In this document: positions 16,340-25,201 of the stretch, in pieces
How the letters are laid out: each line of letters starts with the position of its first letter
Numbering within the stretch: the first letter of the stretch is position 1
Assembly (NCBI GenBank): GCA_964447145.1
Contig: CAYURW010000002.1
Coordinates: 1-54,914, forward strand
DNA from: BRH-c25 sp964447145
GTDB taxonomy: Bacteria; Bacillota; Clostridia; Lutisporales; Lutisporaceae
Length of the DNA: 54,914 nucleotides
Reading direction: 5' to 3'
The notes under the pieces: model-generated
Database searches by the model: none
The model's input: only the letters and a program-made list of their open reading frames with translations
What the model was told of the DNA's origin: nothing
Made by a program: the position numbers and the translations under genes

Positions 16340-17179
16340 ATGGTAAATATGATTACCGCAAAAAATGTCAGATTTGAATATGGCACACAGGGGGTTGGGT
16401 CCAATATAGCCCTGAAGGATATAAGTATTTCCGTGGAGAAGGGTGAGTTTGTTGCCATACTCGGGCATAACGGATCCGGCAAATCTACACTTGCAAAGCA
16501 GTTTAACGCATTGCTTCTGCCTAATGGAGGCACTGTATATGTAAAGGGAATGGATACAAAGGACGAAAAGCTTTTATGGAACATCAGGCAGACCGCAGGT
16601 ATGGTTTTTCAAAATCCTGACAATCAGATAGTTGCCACGATAGTTGAGGAGGATGTAGCCTTTGGGCCTGAGAACCTAGGGATAGAGCCCTCAGAAATAA
16701 GAAAAAGGGTAGATACCTCAATAAAGGCTGTGGATATGACAGAATATGCGACACACAGCCCCCATCTTCTATCCGGGGGGCAGAAGCAAAGGGTGGCCAT
16801 AGCAGGAATAATAGCAATGAAGCCGGAGTGCATTATACTTGACGAGCCCACTGCACTTCTTGACCCATCGGGAAGAAAAGAAGTTATAAATACAATAATG
16901 AAATTGAATAAAGAAGAGGGAATAACCATTATCCTTATCACCCATTATATGGATGAGGCTATAAAGGCAGACAGGATATTTGTTATGAAGGACGGCGGGA
17001 TCATTATGGAAGGAAAGCCAAGGGATATATTCAGGGAAGTAGAAACTGTGAAGAACGCAGGGCTTGATGTCCCCCAGATTACAGAGCTGAGCTACAGGCT
17101 GGGCAGGGAAGGTCTGAAGCTTCCCACTGATATTCTGACTGTTGAGGAGATGGTGGTGGAGTTATGTCGGTTAAAGTAG
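16340..17179 (+). CDS. ecfA1: ECF transporter ATPase A1
   Basis: The 279-aa ABC ATPase has Walker A GHNGSGKST, Q-loop VFQNPDNQ, signature LSGGQKQR, Walker B IILDEPTALLD and the H-loop histidine in ITHYMD. With EcfA2 and EcfT it powers vitamin or metal uptake via separate S-components, none of which is encoded here. AGAAGGA supports the start at 16340. It overlaps ecfA2 by 16 bases. Confidence 0.96.
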   Translation: MVNMITAKNVRFEYGTQGVGSNIALKDISISVEKGEFVAILGHNGSGKSTLAKQFNALLLPNGGTVYVKGMDTKDEKLLWNIRQTAGMVFQNPDNQIVATIVEEDVAFGPENLGIEPSEIRKRVDTSIKAVDMTEYATHSPHLLSGGQKQRVAIAGIIAMKPECIILDEPTALLDPSGRKEVINTIMKLNKEEGITIILITHYMDEAIKADRIFVMKDGGIIMEGKPRDIFREVETVKNAGLDVPQITELSYRLGREGLKLPTDILTVEEMVVELCRLK

Positions 17180-18012
17180 AGAACCTGACTCATATTTATA
17201 TGGAGGGCACTGTATTTGAACGAATAGCAGTTGAAGATATTAGCTTTGAGATACAGGATGGAGAGTTTATAGGTCTTATAGGCCATACAGGTTCAGGCAA
17301 ATCAACCCTTATACAGCATTTGAACGGACTCCTGAAGCCATACAGAGGAAAGGTGTTTGTTGACGGAGAAGAGTTAAATACCAAAGGAGTGCAAATGAAA
17401 AAAATAAGGCAAAAGGTTGGGCTGGTTTTTCAATACCCTGAATATCAGCTTTTTGAGGAAACGGTCTATAAGGATGTTGCTTTTGGGCCTCAAAATTTGG
17501 GCCTGGATGAAAAGGAAGTGGATAGAAGGGTCCGCGAAGCGATTAGCCTTGTGGGGTTGGATTTTGACAGTATAAGCAGTATATCGCCCTTTGAGCTTAG
17601 CGGCGGCCAAAAAAGAAGAGTTGCAATAGCCGGTGTGATAGCAATGGAACCCAGGGTGCTTGTATTGGATGAACCTGCTGCGGGATTGGATCCCAGGGGG
17701 AGAGATGAGATATTAGGCGGCATCAAAACACTTCATGAGAAAAAGGGGATTACGGTTGTGCTGGTCTCGCACAGTATGGAGGATATAGCAAATTTAGTGG
17801 ACAAGGTATTAGTAATGAACAAGGGGAAAATCGCATATTTTGATACCCCCAGAAATGTTTTTAAAGAAGCTGAAACCCTTGAAAAAATAGGGCTTGGGGT
17901 GCCCCAGGTCACTTATCTTATCAGGGCCCTGAGGGCAAAAGGGTTTGAAATTTCTGATTGCATTAATTTGGACGAGGCAAAAAATGAGCTGTTGAAGCTC
18001 TTTAAGAGGTAA
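17164..18012 (+). CDS. ecfA2: ECF transporter ATPase A2
   Basis: The 282-aa ABC ATPase is paralogous to the preceding gene, with Walker A GHTGSGKST, Q-loop VFQYPEYQLFEE, signature LSGGQKRR, Walker B LVLDEPAAGLD and H-loop SHSM. It forms the heterodimeric ATPase pair of the energy-coupling module. GAGGAGATGGTGGTGGAG inside ecfA1 is the ribosome-binding site. Confidence 0.96.
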   Translation: MSVKVENLTHIYMEGTVFERIAVEDISFEIQDGEFIGLIGHTGSGKSTLIQHLNGLLKPYRGKVFVDGEELNTKGVQMKKIRQKVGLVFQYPEYQLFEETVYKDVAFGPQNLGLDEKEVDRRVREAISLVGLDFDSISSISPFELSGGQKRRVAIAGVIAMEPRVLVLDEPAAGLDPRGRDEILGGIKTLHEKKGITVVLVSHSMEDIANLVDKVLVMNKGKIAYFDTPRNVFKEAETLEKIGLGVPQVTYLIRALRAKGFEISDCINLDEAKNELLKLFKR

Positions 18013-18017
18013 TAAGA

Positions 18018-18809
18018 ATGATAAAAGATATTACCATAGGACAATACATTCCGGGAGATACCCCGATACATAACCTGGATCCCAGGATAAAGATCATTAT
18101 AACCTTTGCCTTTATTACACTGTTGTTTTTGGTGGGAAACTATTTTTCATACCTTTATATTTTTGCGTTTATAGGTTTGGTAATCGCACTTTCAAAAATA
18201 TCCCTCAAACTTATAATTAAAGGTCTTAAGCCTCTGATCGTCATTATTGTTCTGACGGTAGTGCTTAATACTTTTATGACCCAGGGGGAGGTATTGTATA
18301 GGATATGGGGATTTGTGATTACCCGGGAAGGCTTGTACCAAGCAGGATTTATGGGGCTGCGGCTCATATTTCTTATAACCGGGGCTTCTCTTTTGACCCT
18401 TACAACATCCCCAATATCCTTGACGGACGGAATAGAAAAGCTCCTGAACCCTCTCAGAAAAATAGGGGTTCCGGCTCATGAGCTTGCGATGATGATGACT
18501 ATAGCATTAAGGTTTATCCCTACACTCCTGGAAGAGACCGATAAGATAATGAAGGCACAGATGGCCAGGGGTGCGGATTTTGAAACAGGAAATTTAATAA
18601 ATCGAGCCAAGGCAATGGTTCCCCTTCTGGTTCCCTTATTCATAAGTGCATTTAGAAGGGCGGACGAGTTGGCATTGGCAATGGAAGCAAGATGCTACAG
18701 GGGTGGAGAAAAAAGGACCAGAATGAAACAACTGAAGCTAAAATCCGGGGATTACGGCGCAATGCTTATTACGGTGGCATTCTGTTTCCTTGTAATTTGG
18801 AGCAGATGA
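18018..18809 (+). CDS. ecfT: ECF transporter transmembrane protein EcfT
   Basis: The 263-aa membrane protein starts with the typical IGQYIPGDTPIHNLDPRIKI segment. It has hydrophobic helices in the N-terminal half and two coupling motifs near the end (AQMARGADF and AMEARCYRGG, the conserved Ala-Arg-Gly type). It links the ATPases to S-components. It starts 5 bases after ecfA2. Confidence 0.95.
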   Translation: MIKDITIGQYIPGDTPIHNLDPRIKIIITFAFITLLFLVGNYFSYLYIFAFIGLVIALSKISLKLIIKGLKPLIVIIVLTVVLNTFMTQGEVLYRIWGFVITREGLYQAGFMGLRLIFLITGASLLTLTTSPISLTDGIEKLLNPLRKIGVPAHELAMMMTIALRFIPTLLEETDKIMKAQMARGADFETGNLINRAKAMVPLLVPLFISAFRRADELALAMEARCYRGGEKRTRMKQLKLKSGDYGAMLITVAFCFLVIWSR

Positions 18810-18915
18810 TTTACCTGAAGCGAGCGCCCTATGTGAAGTGAAGAGCTGCTTTGAAGGGGGCGACCCCTGTACTATTGGGGAAAGCTACCAATGTCTGCGG
18901 TAAGGTGGAATATCT

Positions 18916-19665
18916 ATGAGGAATATAAAGCTTATAATTGAATATGACGGTACAAATTACTGCGGCTGGCAGACCCAAAAAAATGGCCCTACAATACAGG
19001 AGGAAGTCGAAAAATCATTGAGGAGGCTGACCGGCGAGGTTATCGGAATACACGGCTCGGGAAGGACAGATGCCGGTGTCCATGCCAGAGGTCAAGCAGC
19101 AAATTTCAAAACAGACAGTACAATACCGGGGGATAAGTTTTCCTTTGCATTAAATAACATGCTCCCGGAGGACATAGTGATAAAGGATTCAGTGGAGGTT
19201 TCTCCCGACTTTCATGCAAGATTTTGTGCGGTTGGGAAAAAGTATAGCTACCTTATCAATAATAGCAGGTTTCCCTCTGCGCTTCTTAGAAATTATGCAT
19301 ATCATACGAATTATTGTGAAAGATTAGATATAGAAAAGATAAAAAAAGCTGCGGGGGCCTTTGTAGGGACCCACGATTTTTCGGGGTTTATGGCCGCAGG
19401 CAGTAAAGTTTCTGATGCAGTAAGAACCATATTTGATATTACTGTGGAAAAGAAAGAGGACATGATTTCCATAAGCTATAAGGCTAATGGGTTCCTGTAT
19501 AATATGGTTCGCATCATAACAGGTACACTTCTCTATACCGGAATAGGCAAAATTGATCCGGAGGATATAGGCGGAATAATACAGTCAAAGGATAGGCAGA
19601 GGGCCGGGATAACTGTTCCGGCATGCGGGTTATATCTGGAAGAAGTGTACTATGATTTTCCTTGA
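18916..19665 (+). CDS. truA: tRNA pseudouridine synthase A
   Basis: The 249-aa enzyme makes pseudouridine at positions 38-40 of tRNA anticodon stem-loops. The catalytic aspartate lies in GSGRTDAGVHARGQ near residue 53, and the N-terminus has EYDGTNYCGWQ. Typical order is ecfT-truA-rplM. The last bases of the gene contain the -35 box of the rplM promoter. Confidence 0.97.
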   Translation: MRNIKLIIEYDGTNYCGWQTQKNGPTIQEEVEKSLRRLTGEVIGIHGSGRTDAGVHARGQAANFKTDSTIPGDKFSFALNNMLPEDIVIKDSVEVSPDFHARFCAVGKKYSYLINNSRFPSALLRNYAYHTNYCERLDIEKIKKAAGAFVGTHDFSGFMAAGSKVSDAVRTIFDITVEKKEDMISISYKANGFLYNMVRIITGTLLYTGIGKIDPEDIGGIIQSKDRQRAGITVPACGLYLEEVYYDFP

Positions 19666-19690
19666 CACACGTGGTCCTATGTATTACAAT
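19662..19690 (+). promoter_or_regulatory. Sigma-A promoter for rplM-rpsI
   Basis: A consensus TTGACA (19662-19667) and TACAAT (19685-19690) are separated by 17 bases. The -35 overlaps the end of truA. Transcription from here gives a leader of about 210 bases before rplM. Confidence 0.75.
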
Positions 19691-19699
19691 ATTATATGT

Positions 19700-19910
19700 T
19701 GCAAAATGTGATTCATAGCCCCGAATCACTTGTGCGGATAAATATACTGATATGGACAGCTTAGTAACGTTAAATTATATATAGTATATCCCAAAGTATG
19801 ATAACTGCCTGTTTCTGTGAATGTGGGACACAGACCCTTGCCGGTGACATCGTTTTGGGCTATACGGAATAGAGCATTCTATTGTAAATACCAGATTGGG
19901 AGTGAATTAA
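19700..19910 (+). promoter_or_regulatory. Long rplM leader, candidate L13 autoregulatory element
   Basis: The leader has hairpins TCTGTG/CACAGA (19814-19834) and AATAGA/TCTATT (19868-19883). Between them is a conserved-looking ACCCTTGCCGGTGACATCG stretch. Firmicutes rplM genes are known to carry an L13 leader. Identification here rests on position and hairpins, not on a covariance-model match. Confidence 0.5.
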
Positions 19911-20345
19911 ATGAAGTCTTATGTACCTAAGGTCGACAGTATTCAAAGGAAATGGTATGTAGTTGACGGTACCGGCAAGGTCCTCGGAAGGCTTGCCAGC
20001 GAAGCCGCAAAGATATTGACAGGCAAAAACAAGCCTATATATACGCCTCACATTGATACAGGCGATTATGTAATAATCATTAATTGCGATAAGGTTGTAC
20101 TTACGGGTAAGAAGCTAGACCAGAAAATGCACAGGACAGTAACGACCCGTCCCGGCAGTATGAAGGAGACTCCATACAGGAAGTTCATGGCTGAACAATC
20201 TGATAAGGCCGTATATGAAGCGGTCAAAGGCATGCTTCCCAAAAACATTCTAGGCAGAAAAATGCTTAAAAAGCTAAGAGTTTACAAAGGTGCCGAGCAT
20301 GATAACTCTGCTCAGATGCCTGAAGCTCTTGAGCTTGACATATAG
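19911..20345 (+). CDS. rplM: 50S ribosomal protein L13
   Basis: The 144-aa product MKSYVPKVDSIQRKWYVVDGTGKVLGRLAS... has the conserved KMLKKLRVYKGAEHDNSAQMPE end region. L13 is an early 50S assembly protein. TTGGGAGTG precedes the ATG. It is co-transcribed with rpsI, 21 bases downstream. Confidence 0.97.
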   Translation: MKSYVPKVDSIQRKWYVVDGTGKVLGRLASEAAKILTGKNKPIYTPHIDTGDYVIIINCDKVVLTGKKLDQKMHRTVTTRPGSMKETPYRKFMAEQSDKAVYEAVKGMLPKNILGRKMLKKLRVYKGAEHDNSAQMPEALELDI

Positions 20346-20366
20346 GTTTGAAAGGAGGAAGTAACT

Positions 20367-20762
20367 TTGGCTAAAAATGTTCAGTATTTTGGAACAGGAA
20401 GAAGAAAGCAGTCTGTTGCAAGAGTCAGACTGATTCCCGGAGAAGGCAAAATTGTTATTAATAATAGAGAGATAGATGATTATTTTGGTCTGGATACATT
20501 GAAGCTGATTGTCAGGCAGCCCTTAGTGCTTACAGACACGCTTACAAGGTTCAATGTATTGGCAAATGTTGTCGGAGGCGGCTTTACGGGCCAGGCCGGT
20601 GCAATAAGGCACGGCATTTCCAGAGCATTGCTTGAAGCTGATGATGATTTGAGGCCTATGCTCAAAAAAGCCGGGTTCCTTACAAGAGATCCGAGAATGA
20701 AGGAAAGAAAGAAGTACGGTCTCAAAAAAGCGAGAAGAGCTCCTCAGTTCTCAAAGAGATAG
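20367..20762 (+). CDS. rpsI: 30S ribosomal protein S9
   Basis: A TTG at 20367 after AAAGGAGGAAGTAAC starts a 131-aa product. The core is YFGTGRRKQSVARVRLIPG and the C-terminus RRAPQFSKR reaches the P-site tRNA anticodon. Length is standard. This is the third TTG-initiated ribosomal gene in the window. Confidence 0.97.
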   Translation: MAKNVQYFGTGRRKQSVARVRLIPGEGKIVINNREIDDYFGLDTLKLIVRQPLVLTDTLTRFNVLANVVGGGFTGQAGAIRHGISRALLEADDDLRPMLKKAGFLTRDPRMKERKKYGLKKARRAPQFSKR

Positions 20763-20777
20763 GATTCAGAAAGCACA

Positions 20778-20813
20778 AAACCCCGCAAATGCTTATGCTT
20801 GCGGGGTTTACGA
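20778..20813 (+). terminator. Terminator of rplM-rpsI
   Basis: AAACCCCGCA (20778-20787) pairs with TGCGGGGTTT (20800-20809) around a 12-nt loop, 16 bases after the rpsI stop. The tail TTTACGATT is a weak U-tract, but the stem is strong. Confidence 0.75.
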
Positions 20814-20964
20814 TTACAAAGTTTGCTTTTTGAAAGCACACAACCGTCAGGGGAATTACTCCCATGCTCGGAAAAGGCCCATGGTAACAAAACGGAATAA
20901 CTGTGCAATATATTAATTTTAGTATAAGAAAAAATTGTCGAATTGTTATGTTTAGGCATGATTT

Positions 20965-21111
20965 ATGTTATTATTATACATAAGTGTTGAAGCGACAGCA
21001 TCCGTGGCCGAAGAGGTTTCCGCCTCCTCCCAGCAGATAGCATCGTCCACATCAAGCATAGGCGAATTGCCAAAAAATATGATGAGGGTTATGGAACAGT
21101 TCAAAATCTAA
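20965..21111 (+). pseudogene. Remnant of a methyl-accepting chemotaxis protein C-terminus
   Basis: The frame from about 20983 reads SVEATASVAEEVSASSQQIASSTSSIGEL and ends VMEQFKI-stop. This is the C-terminal signalling/methylation helix pattern of chemoreceptors. No ligand-binding, membrane or HAMP part precedes it; only about 48 codons remain open from an ATG at 20965. It is followed by its own terminator. I read it as a decayed gene end, not a functional short protein. Confidence 0.65.
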
Positions 21112-21133
21112 CTTCATCGGGTTTTGTGCCTAT

Positions 21134-21168
21134 AACCGCCAAGGAACTGTCCCCTGGCGGTTTTCATT
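21134..21168 (+). terminator. Terminator after the chemoreceptor remnant
   Basis: AACCGCCA (21134-21141) pairs with TGGCGGTT (21155-21162), followed by TTCATTTA. It sits 22 bases after the remnant's stop and shields csaA. Confidence 0.75.
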
Positions 21169-21186
21169 TATATTCTATATAGCTTA

Positions 21187-21207
21187 TGTCTATCCTAAAA
21201 TGTATAG
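21187..21207. repeat. Dispersed CTAT-AAAATGTATAG motif, copy near csaA
   Basis: CTATCCTAAAATGTATAG lies about 80 bases upstream of csaA. With flanks it differs from the copy at 26681 at only two of 23 positions. Confidence 0.6.
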
Positions 21208-21287
21208 CATATTGATTTGAACGGATTCCGGGAGTATAGCTTGTTTGCAGGAGAAGGCGCATGGGTATAATGATAGGAGGAAATAAA

Positions 21288-21623
21288 ATGGATTTGGTCA
21301 CTTTTAATGATTTTGCGAAGATTGACATCAGGGTAGGGGAGATAATAAAGGCTGAAGCCTTTGAAAAGGCAAGAAGACCTGCATTTAAGCTGTGGGTGGA
21401 CTTTGGGGATGAAATAGGGACCAAAAAGTCCAGTGCACAGATTACAGAGCTTTATAATACAGAAGATCTGATTGGGGAGCAGGTCCTGGGGGTAGTGAAT
21501 TTTCCCCCCAGACAGATTGCAGACTTTATATCGGAAGTTCTGATCCTGGGCACTTATTCAAAGCAGGGCATTGTTTTGATAAAACCCGAACAAAAGGTGA
21601 ACAAGGGGGATAAACTGGGATAA
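21288..21623 (+). CDS. csaA: CsaA-like tRNA-binding-domain protein
   Basis: The 111-aa protein consists of a single EMAP/tRNA-binding OB-fold domain (FAKIDIRVGEIIKAEAFEKARRPAFKLWVDFG...NFPPRQIADFISEVLILG). This is the CsaA family, a secretion-associated chaperone in B. subtilis and a dimer in known structures. TAGGAGG lies 7 bases before the ATG at 21288. The unit looks monocistronic. Confidence 0.9.
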   Translation: MDLVTFNDFAKIDIRVGEIIKAEAFEKARRPAFKLWVDFGDEIGTKKSSAQITELYNTEDLIGEQVLGVVNFPPRQIADFISEVLILGTYSKQGIVLIKPEQKVNKGDKLG

Positions 21624-21736
21624 GTTTCATATATAAAATTGCCGGGCACCTATGATATAATTGTTTAAGAATCCTTATTATTTCTACTTTTTCGTGTTGT
21701 TTTGGGACAAGCCAAGCACTGTAATTTGTTGGGGTT

Positions 21737-22771
21737 ATGGATATGATAAAAAGGATGACCGGAAAGACCGTAATACTAGTCATTGTATCCTTAATAGTCT
21801 TTAATGCTTCAGCCCGGGTATCAAAGCCAATGCAAGATATGGGTGCGGTTTTTTGCGGTTCCTTCATCCAATACTGGTATTCTAAGGATTGGGATGAGGC
21901 GGGGTGGTCCGGGGAGCTCTCGGCGCTCAAAAAAGCAGGGATAGAGGAATTAATAGTACAGAATGTTGCCGATACTAAGAACCGCTACACCGTATATCCC
22001 ACCAATATAAAAGGGTATACCAGCAATAAAGTGGATATGGTGGGGAACGTACTGAAAGCCGCCGAGGAAGTTGGAATTAAAGTCAGGCTTGGACTGGGGT
22101 TCAATGACGACTGGTGGTACAAAAATGCCATGGACAAGAAGTGGTTATTGCGGGAAGCCAGTGACAACAAAAAAATTTTTGACGAAATTATAGAAAAATA
22201 CGGGGATTATTCTTCCCTTGGCGGATGGTATATTCCTTATGAATTTTATCAATTCACTGCCATTAACAAGATGTATCAATCAAACCTAAATGCATTTCTC
22301 AGGGAAATAGCCTCGGGGATCAGATCAAAGAGCAATAAGGACATAATGATATCACCCTTTTATAATTCAAACCTTTCATGGGTAATGCCTCTTGGGGGCT
22401 GGTCAAAATTGGTGGAAAACGCCCTCAGGAATACGGATATAGACATTCTTGCCCTGCAGGACGGTATCGGTGTTAAAAACAACAGCATTAAACAGCTGGA
22501 CAGCTTGTTTGCCTATACAAAACAAAGCACCGACAAATTGGGGATAAAACTCTATGGAAATGTTGAAACCTTTGATTCTACACCTCAAGGGAATATTCCG
22601 GCCCCCAGGGAGAGAATTTCAATTCAGCTTAATATTCAGAGACCATATGTGGAGAAATTTGTAGCCTTTAGCTTAAATCATTATCAAAGCAGCGGGAATG
22701 ACCCGGAAAGGCTTATCAGTTTTATCGATTATTTAGGAGCAAGTCTGTGCAGGAATAAGCAAGCCCGATGA
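21737..22771 (+). CDS. DUF4434 domain protein, probably exported
   Basis: The 344-aa protein has a short basic N-terminus and a hydrophobic segment (TVILVIVSLIVFNASA) that looks like a signal peptide or anchor. A TIM-barrel-like DUF4434 domain follows (GSFIQYWYSKDWDEAGWSGELSALKKAGIEELIVQ; GLGFNDDWW; GGWYIPYEF). The family resembles glycoside hydrolases, but its activity is not established. The start could be 21737 or the ATG at 21743. Its neighbours are unrelated. Confidence 0.8.
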   Translation: MDMIKRMTGKTVILVIVSLIVFNASARVSKPMQDMGAVFCGSFIQYWYSKDWDEAGWSGELSALKKAGIEELIVQNVADTKNRYTVYPTNIKGYTSNKVDMVGNVLKAAEEVGIKVRLGLGFNDDWWYKNAMDKKWLLREASDNKKIFDEIIEKYGDYSSLGGWYIPYEFYQFTAINKMYQSNLNAFLREIASGIRSKSNKDIMISPFYNSNLSWVMPLGGWSKLVENALRNTDIDILALQDGIGVKNNSIKQLDSLFAYTKQSTDKLGIKLYGNVETFDSTPQGNIPAPRERISIQLNIQRPYVEKFVAFSLNHYQSSGNDPERLISFIDYLGASLCRNKQAR

Positions 22772-22911
22772 TCTGCAGCGATTTAATCTATAAGATTAAT
22801 GTCAAATAATGAAATATAGTGACGAATCATAAAAATTTTGATATACTATAATAAGTGCTTTATTCTGTAGGATACCCCTCGGTAGGATCAATTCGATTGG
22901 AGCTTATTGTT

Positions 22912-23112
22912 ATGCTGTCCCCTTTTACTGACGTGGAGTCATATGGGAACATTAACTCTATTACCGGTGAATCAATTGGGCTTTGCATAAATACTGCGGG
23001 ACTTCTGAAAGAAGGCTTGGATATATTATGCATTGTTCAAGATAACAGTGAGGTGTATGAATTTTACAGCAAGGTAAAAAGGAAAGAGTTTTACGAGAGT
23101 ATATTTAAGTGA
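22912..23112 (+). CDS. Small hypothetical protein
   Basis: A 66-aa frame from ATG 22912 (GGAG 10 bases upstream) reads MLSPFTDVESYGNINSITGESIGLC... and ends FYESIFK. An AT-rich extended -10 (TATAAT at 22847-22852) lies upstream. The frame stays open to a GTG at 22855, but that would be at or before the likely transcription start. I do not recognise the family and cannot exclude a non-coding frame. Confidence 0.4.
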   Translation: MLSPFTDVESYGNINSITGESIGLCINTAGLLKEGLDILCIVQDNSEVYEFYSKVKRKEFYESIFK

Positions 23113-23121
23113 AGAAGAAGT

Positions 23122-24222
23122 CTATATTATCCACCTGCCATTTTTGTAGAATAAAATGCCGTCGGCAAAAATTTCACCCTCTGCCATATCACATATCATA
23201 TCCCAATGGATTGCAGAATTATTTCGGCCCCCTGCTTCTCCTATGCTTGCACCTAAAGCAATATGTATAGTGCCGCCGATTTTCTCATCGAACAATATAT
23301 TTTTTGTGAATTTCTTTATATTATAGTTTGTGCCGATTGCAAACTCTCCTACTCTGCTTGCGCCTTCATCGGTTTTTAATATTTCATTCAGAAAAGCCTG
23401 ATCTTTTTTTGCTTTTGCAGATACCGCAATACCATTTTCAAAAACGATTTCAACATCTTCAATTTCTCTGTTCATGTATACTGCGGGATAAGAAAACCTA
23501 ATGCAACCATTTATTGAATCCTCGACGGGAGAGGTAAATACTTCGCCATCAGGGAAATTTATAGTTCCATCGCAGTTTATCCAGGTTCTGCCCTCCACAC
23601 TAAATTTAAGGTTTGTATCTTTGGATTTTAATTCTATTACTTTCTTGGTATTCAAATAATCAGTAAGCCTTTGCTGTTCATTATGTATTCTCTCCCATTC
23701 CCCGGCAGGCTCGGAGGAACCGATATAACCGGAACTGAATACAAAGTCTTCATATTCAGTCAAGGACATATTTGCATCCATTGCATAGGCATATGTGGGA
23801 TATAAGGTGCCACACCAACGCAATGAGCCATTGCTTGTCCTTTCATGATAAATATCCATTGCCTCTCTTCTGCCCTTTGCCAGCAGATTCAGCTTGGCAG
23901 GGTTGACCGAGGTAAGGGATTTTGTGTTGGATTCTGCCCATATTGTTAACAGGGCATCTGCTCTTTTCATCATTTCAATGCAGAAGGGATCTGAATAGGA
24001 AATCTGTTCATCAGAACCATACCTTAGCAGAATCTCCTTATATTCTTCAAAGCCAGGCATCATAACAGGGTGGGCCCCCTTTGCCAGAGCCTCCTTATAC
24101 ACTTCAAGAGCCAAAGGCTGTCCGCTGATGCTTCCGTCTATAACGAGAAGATCACCCTTCTTAAGCTTCAGGCTGTAGTTTACAAGTACGTGCGCAAGCT
24201 TAGTAAGCCTATCATCCACCAT
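23122..24222 (-). CDS. M29-family (thermophilic) aminopeptidase
   Basis: The 366-aa metallo-aminopeptidase resembles AmpS/PepS. The N-terminal domain has LKKGDLLVIDG. The C-terminal part carries the metal-site segments FPDGEVFTSPVED and IHIALGASIGEAGGRNNSAIHWDMICDM. It releases N-terminal residues from peptides in the cytoplasm. The start at 24222 follows GGGGGTAACGAA; a longer frame to 24255 exists. It is single and divergent from cwlD. Confidence 0.92.
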   Translation of the reverse strand: MVDDRLTKLAHVLVNYSLKLKKGDLLVIDGSISGQPLALEVYKEALAKGAHPVMMPGFEEYKEILLRYGSDEQISYSDPFCIEMMKRADALLTIWAESNTKSLTSVNPAKLNLLAKGRREAMDIYHERTSNGSLRWCGTLYPTYAYAMDANMSLTEYEDFVFSSGYIGSSEPAGEWERIHNEQQRLTDYLNTKKVIELKSKDTNLKFSVEGRTWINCDGTINFPDGEVFTSPVEDSINGCIRFSYPAVYMNREIEDVEIVFENGIAVSAKAKKDQAFLNEILKTDEGASRVGEFAIGTNYNIKKFTKNILFDEKIGGTIHIALGASIGEAGGRNNSAIHWDMICDMAEGEIFADGILFYKNGRWII

Positions 24223-24386
24223 TTCGTTACCCCCAATATAAATTAATACAAACATATTATAGCATACAAATTTGGAAGTAAATGCTTATTAGAAAAAATT
24301 TTATCAAATGCTCATTGAACATTCTTTTGGGGATAATAGTAAGGATTTTTAAAGATACCCATAGTCTTTAATATTATGTTCTCTAT

Positions 24387-24412
24387 ATAAATACTAATGA
24401 ATATCATAGAAT
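24387..24412 (+). promoter_or_regulatory. Candidate sporulation (sigma-E-like) promoter for cwlD
   Basis: CATAGAAT at 24405-24412 resembles the sigma-E -10 box (CATACAAT type), with an ATA-containing -35 about 15-17 bases upstream. Transcription would start near 24419, just before the ribosome-binding site at 24427. CwlD is a sporulation gene elsewhere, so this fits, but the match is short. Confidence 0.35.
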
Positions 24413-24441
24413 GAACAGTGCTTTATGGGAGGTATGCAAAG

Positions 24442-25173
24442 TTGAGGCTCTATATAATAGACAGGAATAATATTTTTAGGTATTTACTAAAAGTTGCATG
24501 GGTGATGCTATTATTAACAAGCATTATATTTATGAGAAAAAGCGCTATTGCAGTTTTTTCCGTTCCTATAAGGAGTGCCGTCGTGGTGATAGATGCAGGG
24601 CACGGGGGCATAGATCCCGGTGCATCGGGCAACAGGGGAGTGAAGGAGGGAGAGATAAATCTGGAGATTGCAATGAAGCTTCGAAGGCTTATTGAACAAG
24701 GGGGAGGGAGCACTGTTATGATCAGGGAAGATGATTCGGGGCTCTATAAAGAAGGGGAGAGTACTCAGGGAACAAAGAAAGAAAGAGATCTGAAAAATCG
24801 CCACACCATTATTAACGGCTGCGGGGCAGATATTCTTATAAGCATACATGCAAACAGCTTTCCTCAATCCAAGTATTTCGGGGCACAGACTTTTTTTTTG
24901 CTAGGTGATGAAAAGTCTCAAAGGCTTGCTGAAAGCATACAAAATGAGGCTATAAGAGTGCTTAACAGGGGTAATGAAAGAAAGGCAAAATCTACGGACT
25001 CCATATACATATTAAAGAACAATGATATGCCCGGGGCTTTGGTCGAATGCGGTTTTCTTTCAAACCATGAGGAGGAAAGGTTGCTTGAGGACGGGCACTA
25101 TCAGGAGAAAGTTGCCTGGAGCATATTTGCGGGCATTGTAAAGTATTTGGAAGCAGAGAGGGAAAGGGAATAA
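24442..25173 (+). CDS. cwlD: N-acetylmuramoyl-L-alanine amidase CwlD
   Basis: The 243-aa protein starts at a TTG 8 bases after GGGAGGT and has an N-terminal membrane anchor (about 14-40). The Amidase_3 domain has DAGHGGIDPG with H54, E71, ISIHANSF and the catalytic ALVECGFLSN. CwlD starts muramic-delta-lactam formation in the spore cortex, which cortex-lytic enzymes need at germination. A GTG at 24418 would lie before the Shine-Dalgarno. It is convergent with the LysM-GH18 gene. Confidence 0.93.
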   Translation: MRLYIIDRNNIFRYLLKVAWVMLLLTSIIFMRKSAIAVFSVPIRSAVVVIDAGHGGIDPGASGNRGVKEGEINLEIAMKLRRLIEQGGGSTVMIREDDSGLYKEGESTQGTKKERDLKNRHTIINGCGADILISIHANSFPQSKYFGAQTFFLLGDEKSQRLAESIQNEAIRVLNRGNERKAKSTDSIYILKNNDMPGALVECGFLSNHEEERLLEDGHYQEKVAWSIFAGIVKYLEAERERE

Positions 25174-25190
25174 TGCGTCGCATTATTCCC
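25166..25190. terminator. Shared bidirectional terminator palindrome
   Basis: GGGAATAATGCG (25166-25177) is followed after one base by its exact reverse complement CGCATTATTCCC (25179-25190). It lies over the cwlD stop codon, between the convergent cwlD and LysM-GH18 genes, so it can fold in both transcripts. Confidence 0.7.
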
Positions 25191-25201
25191 TAAATACCGC
25201 A

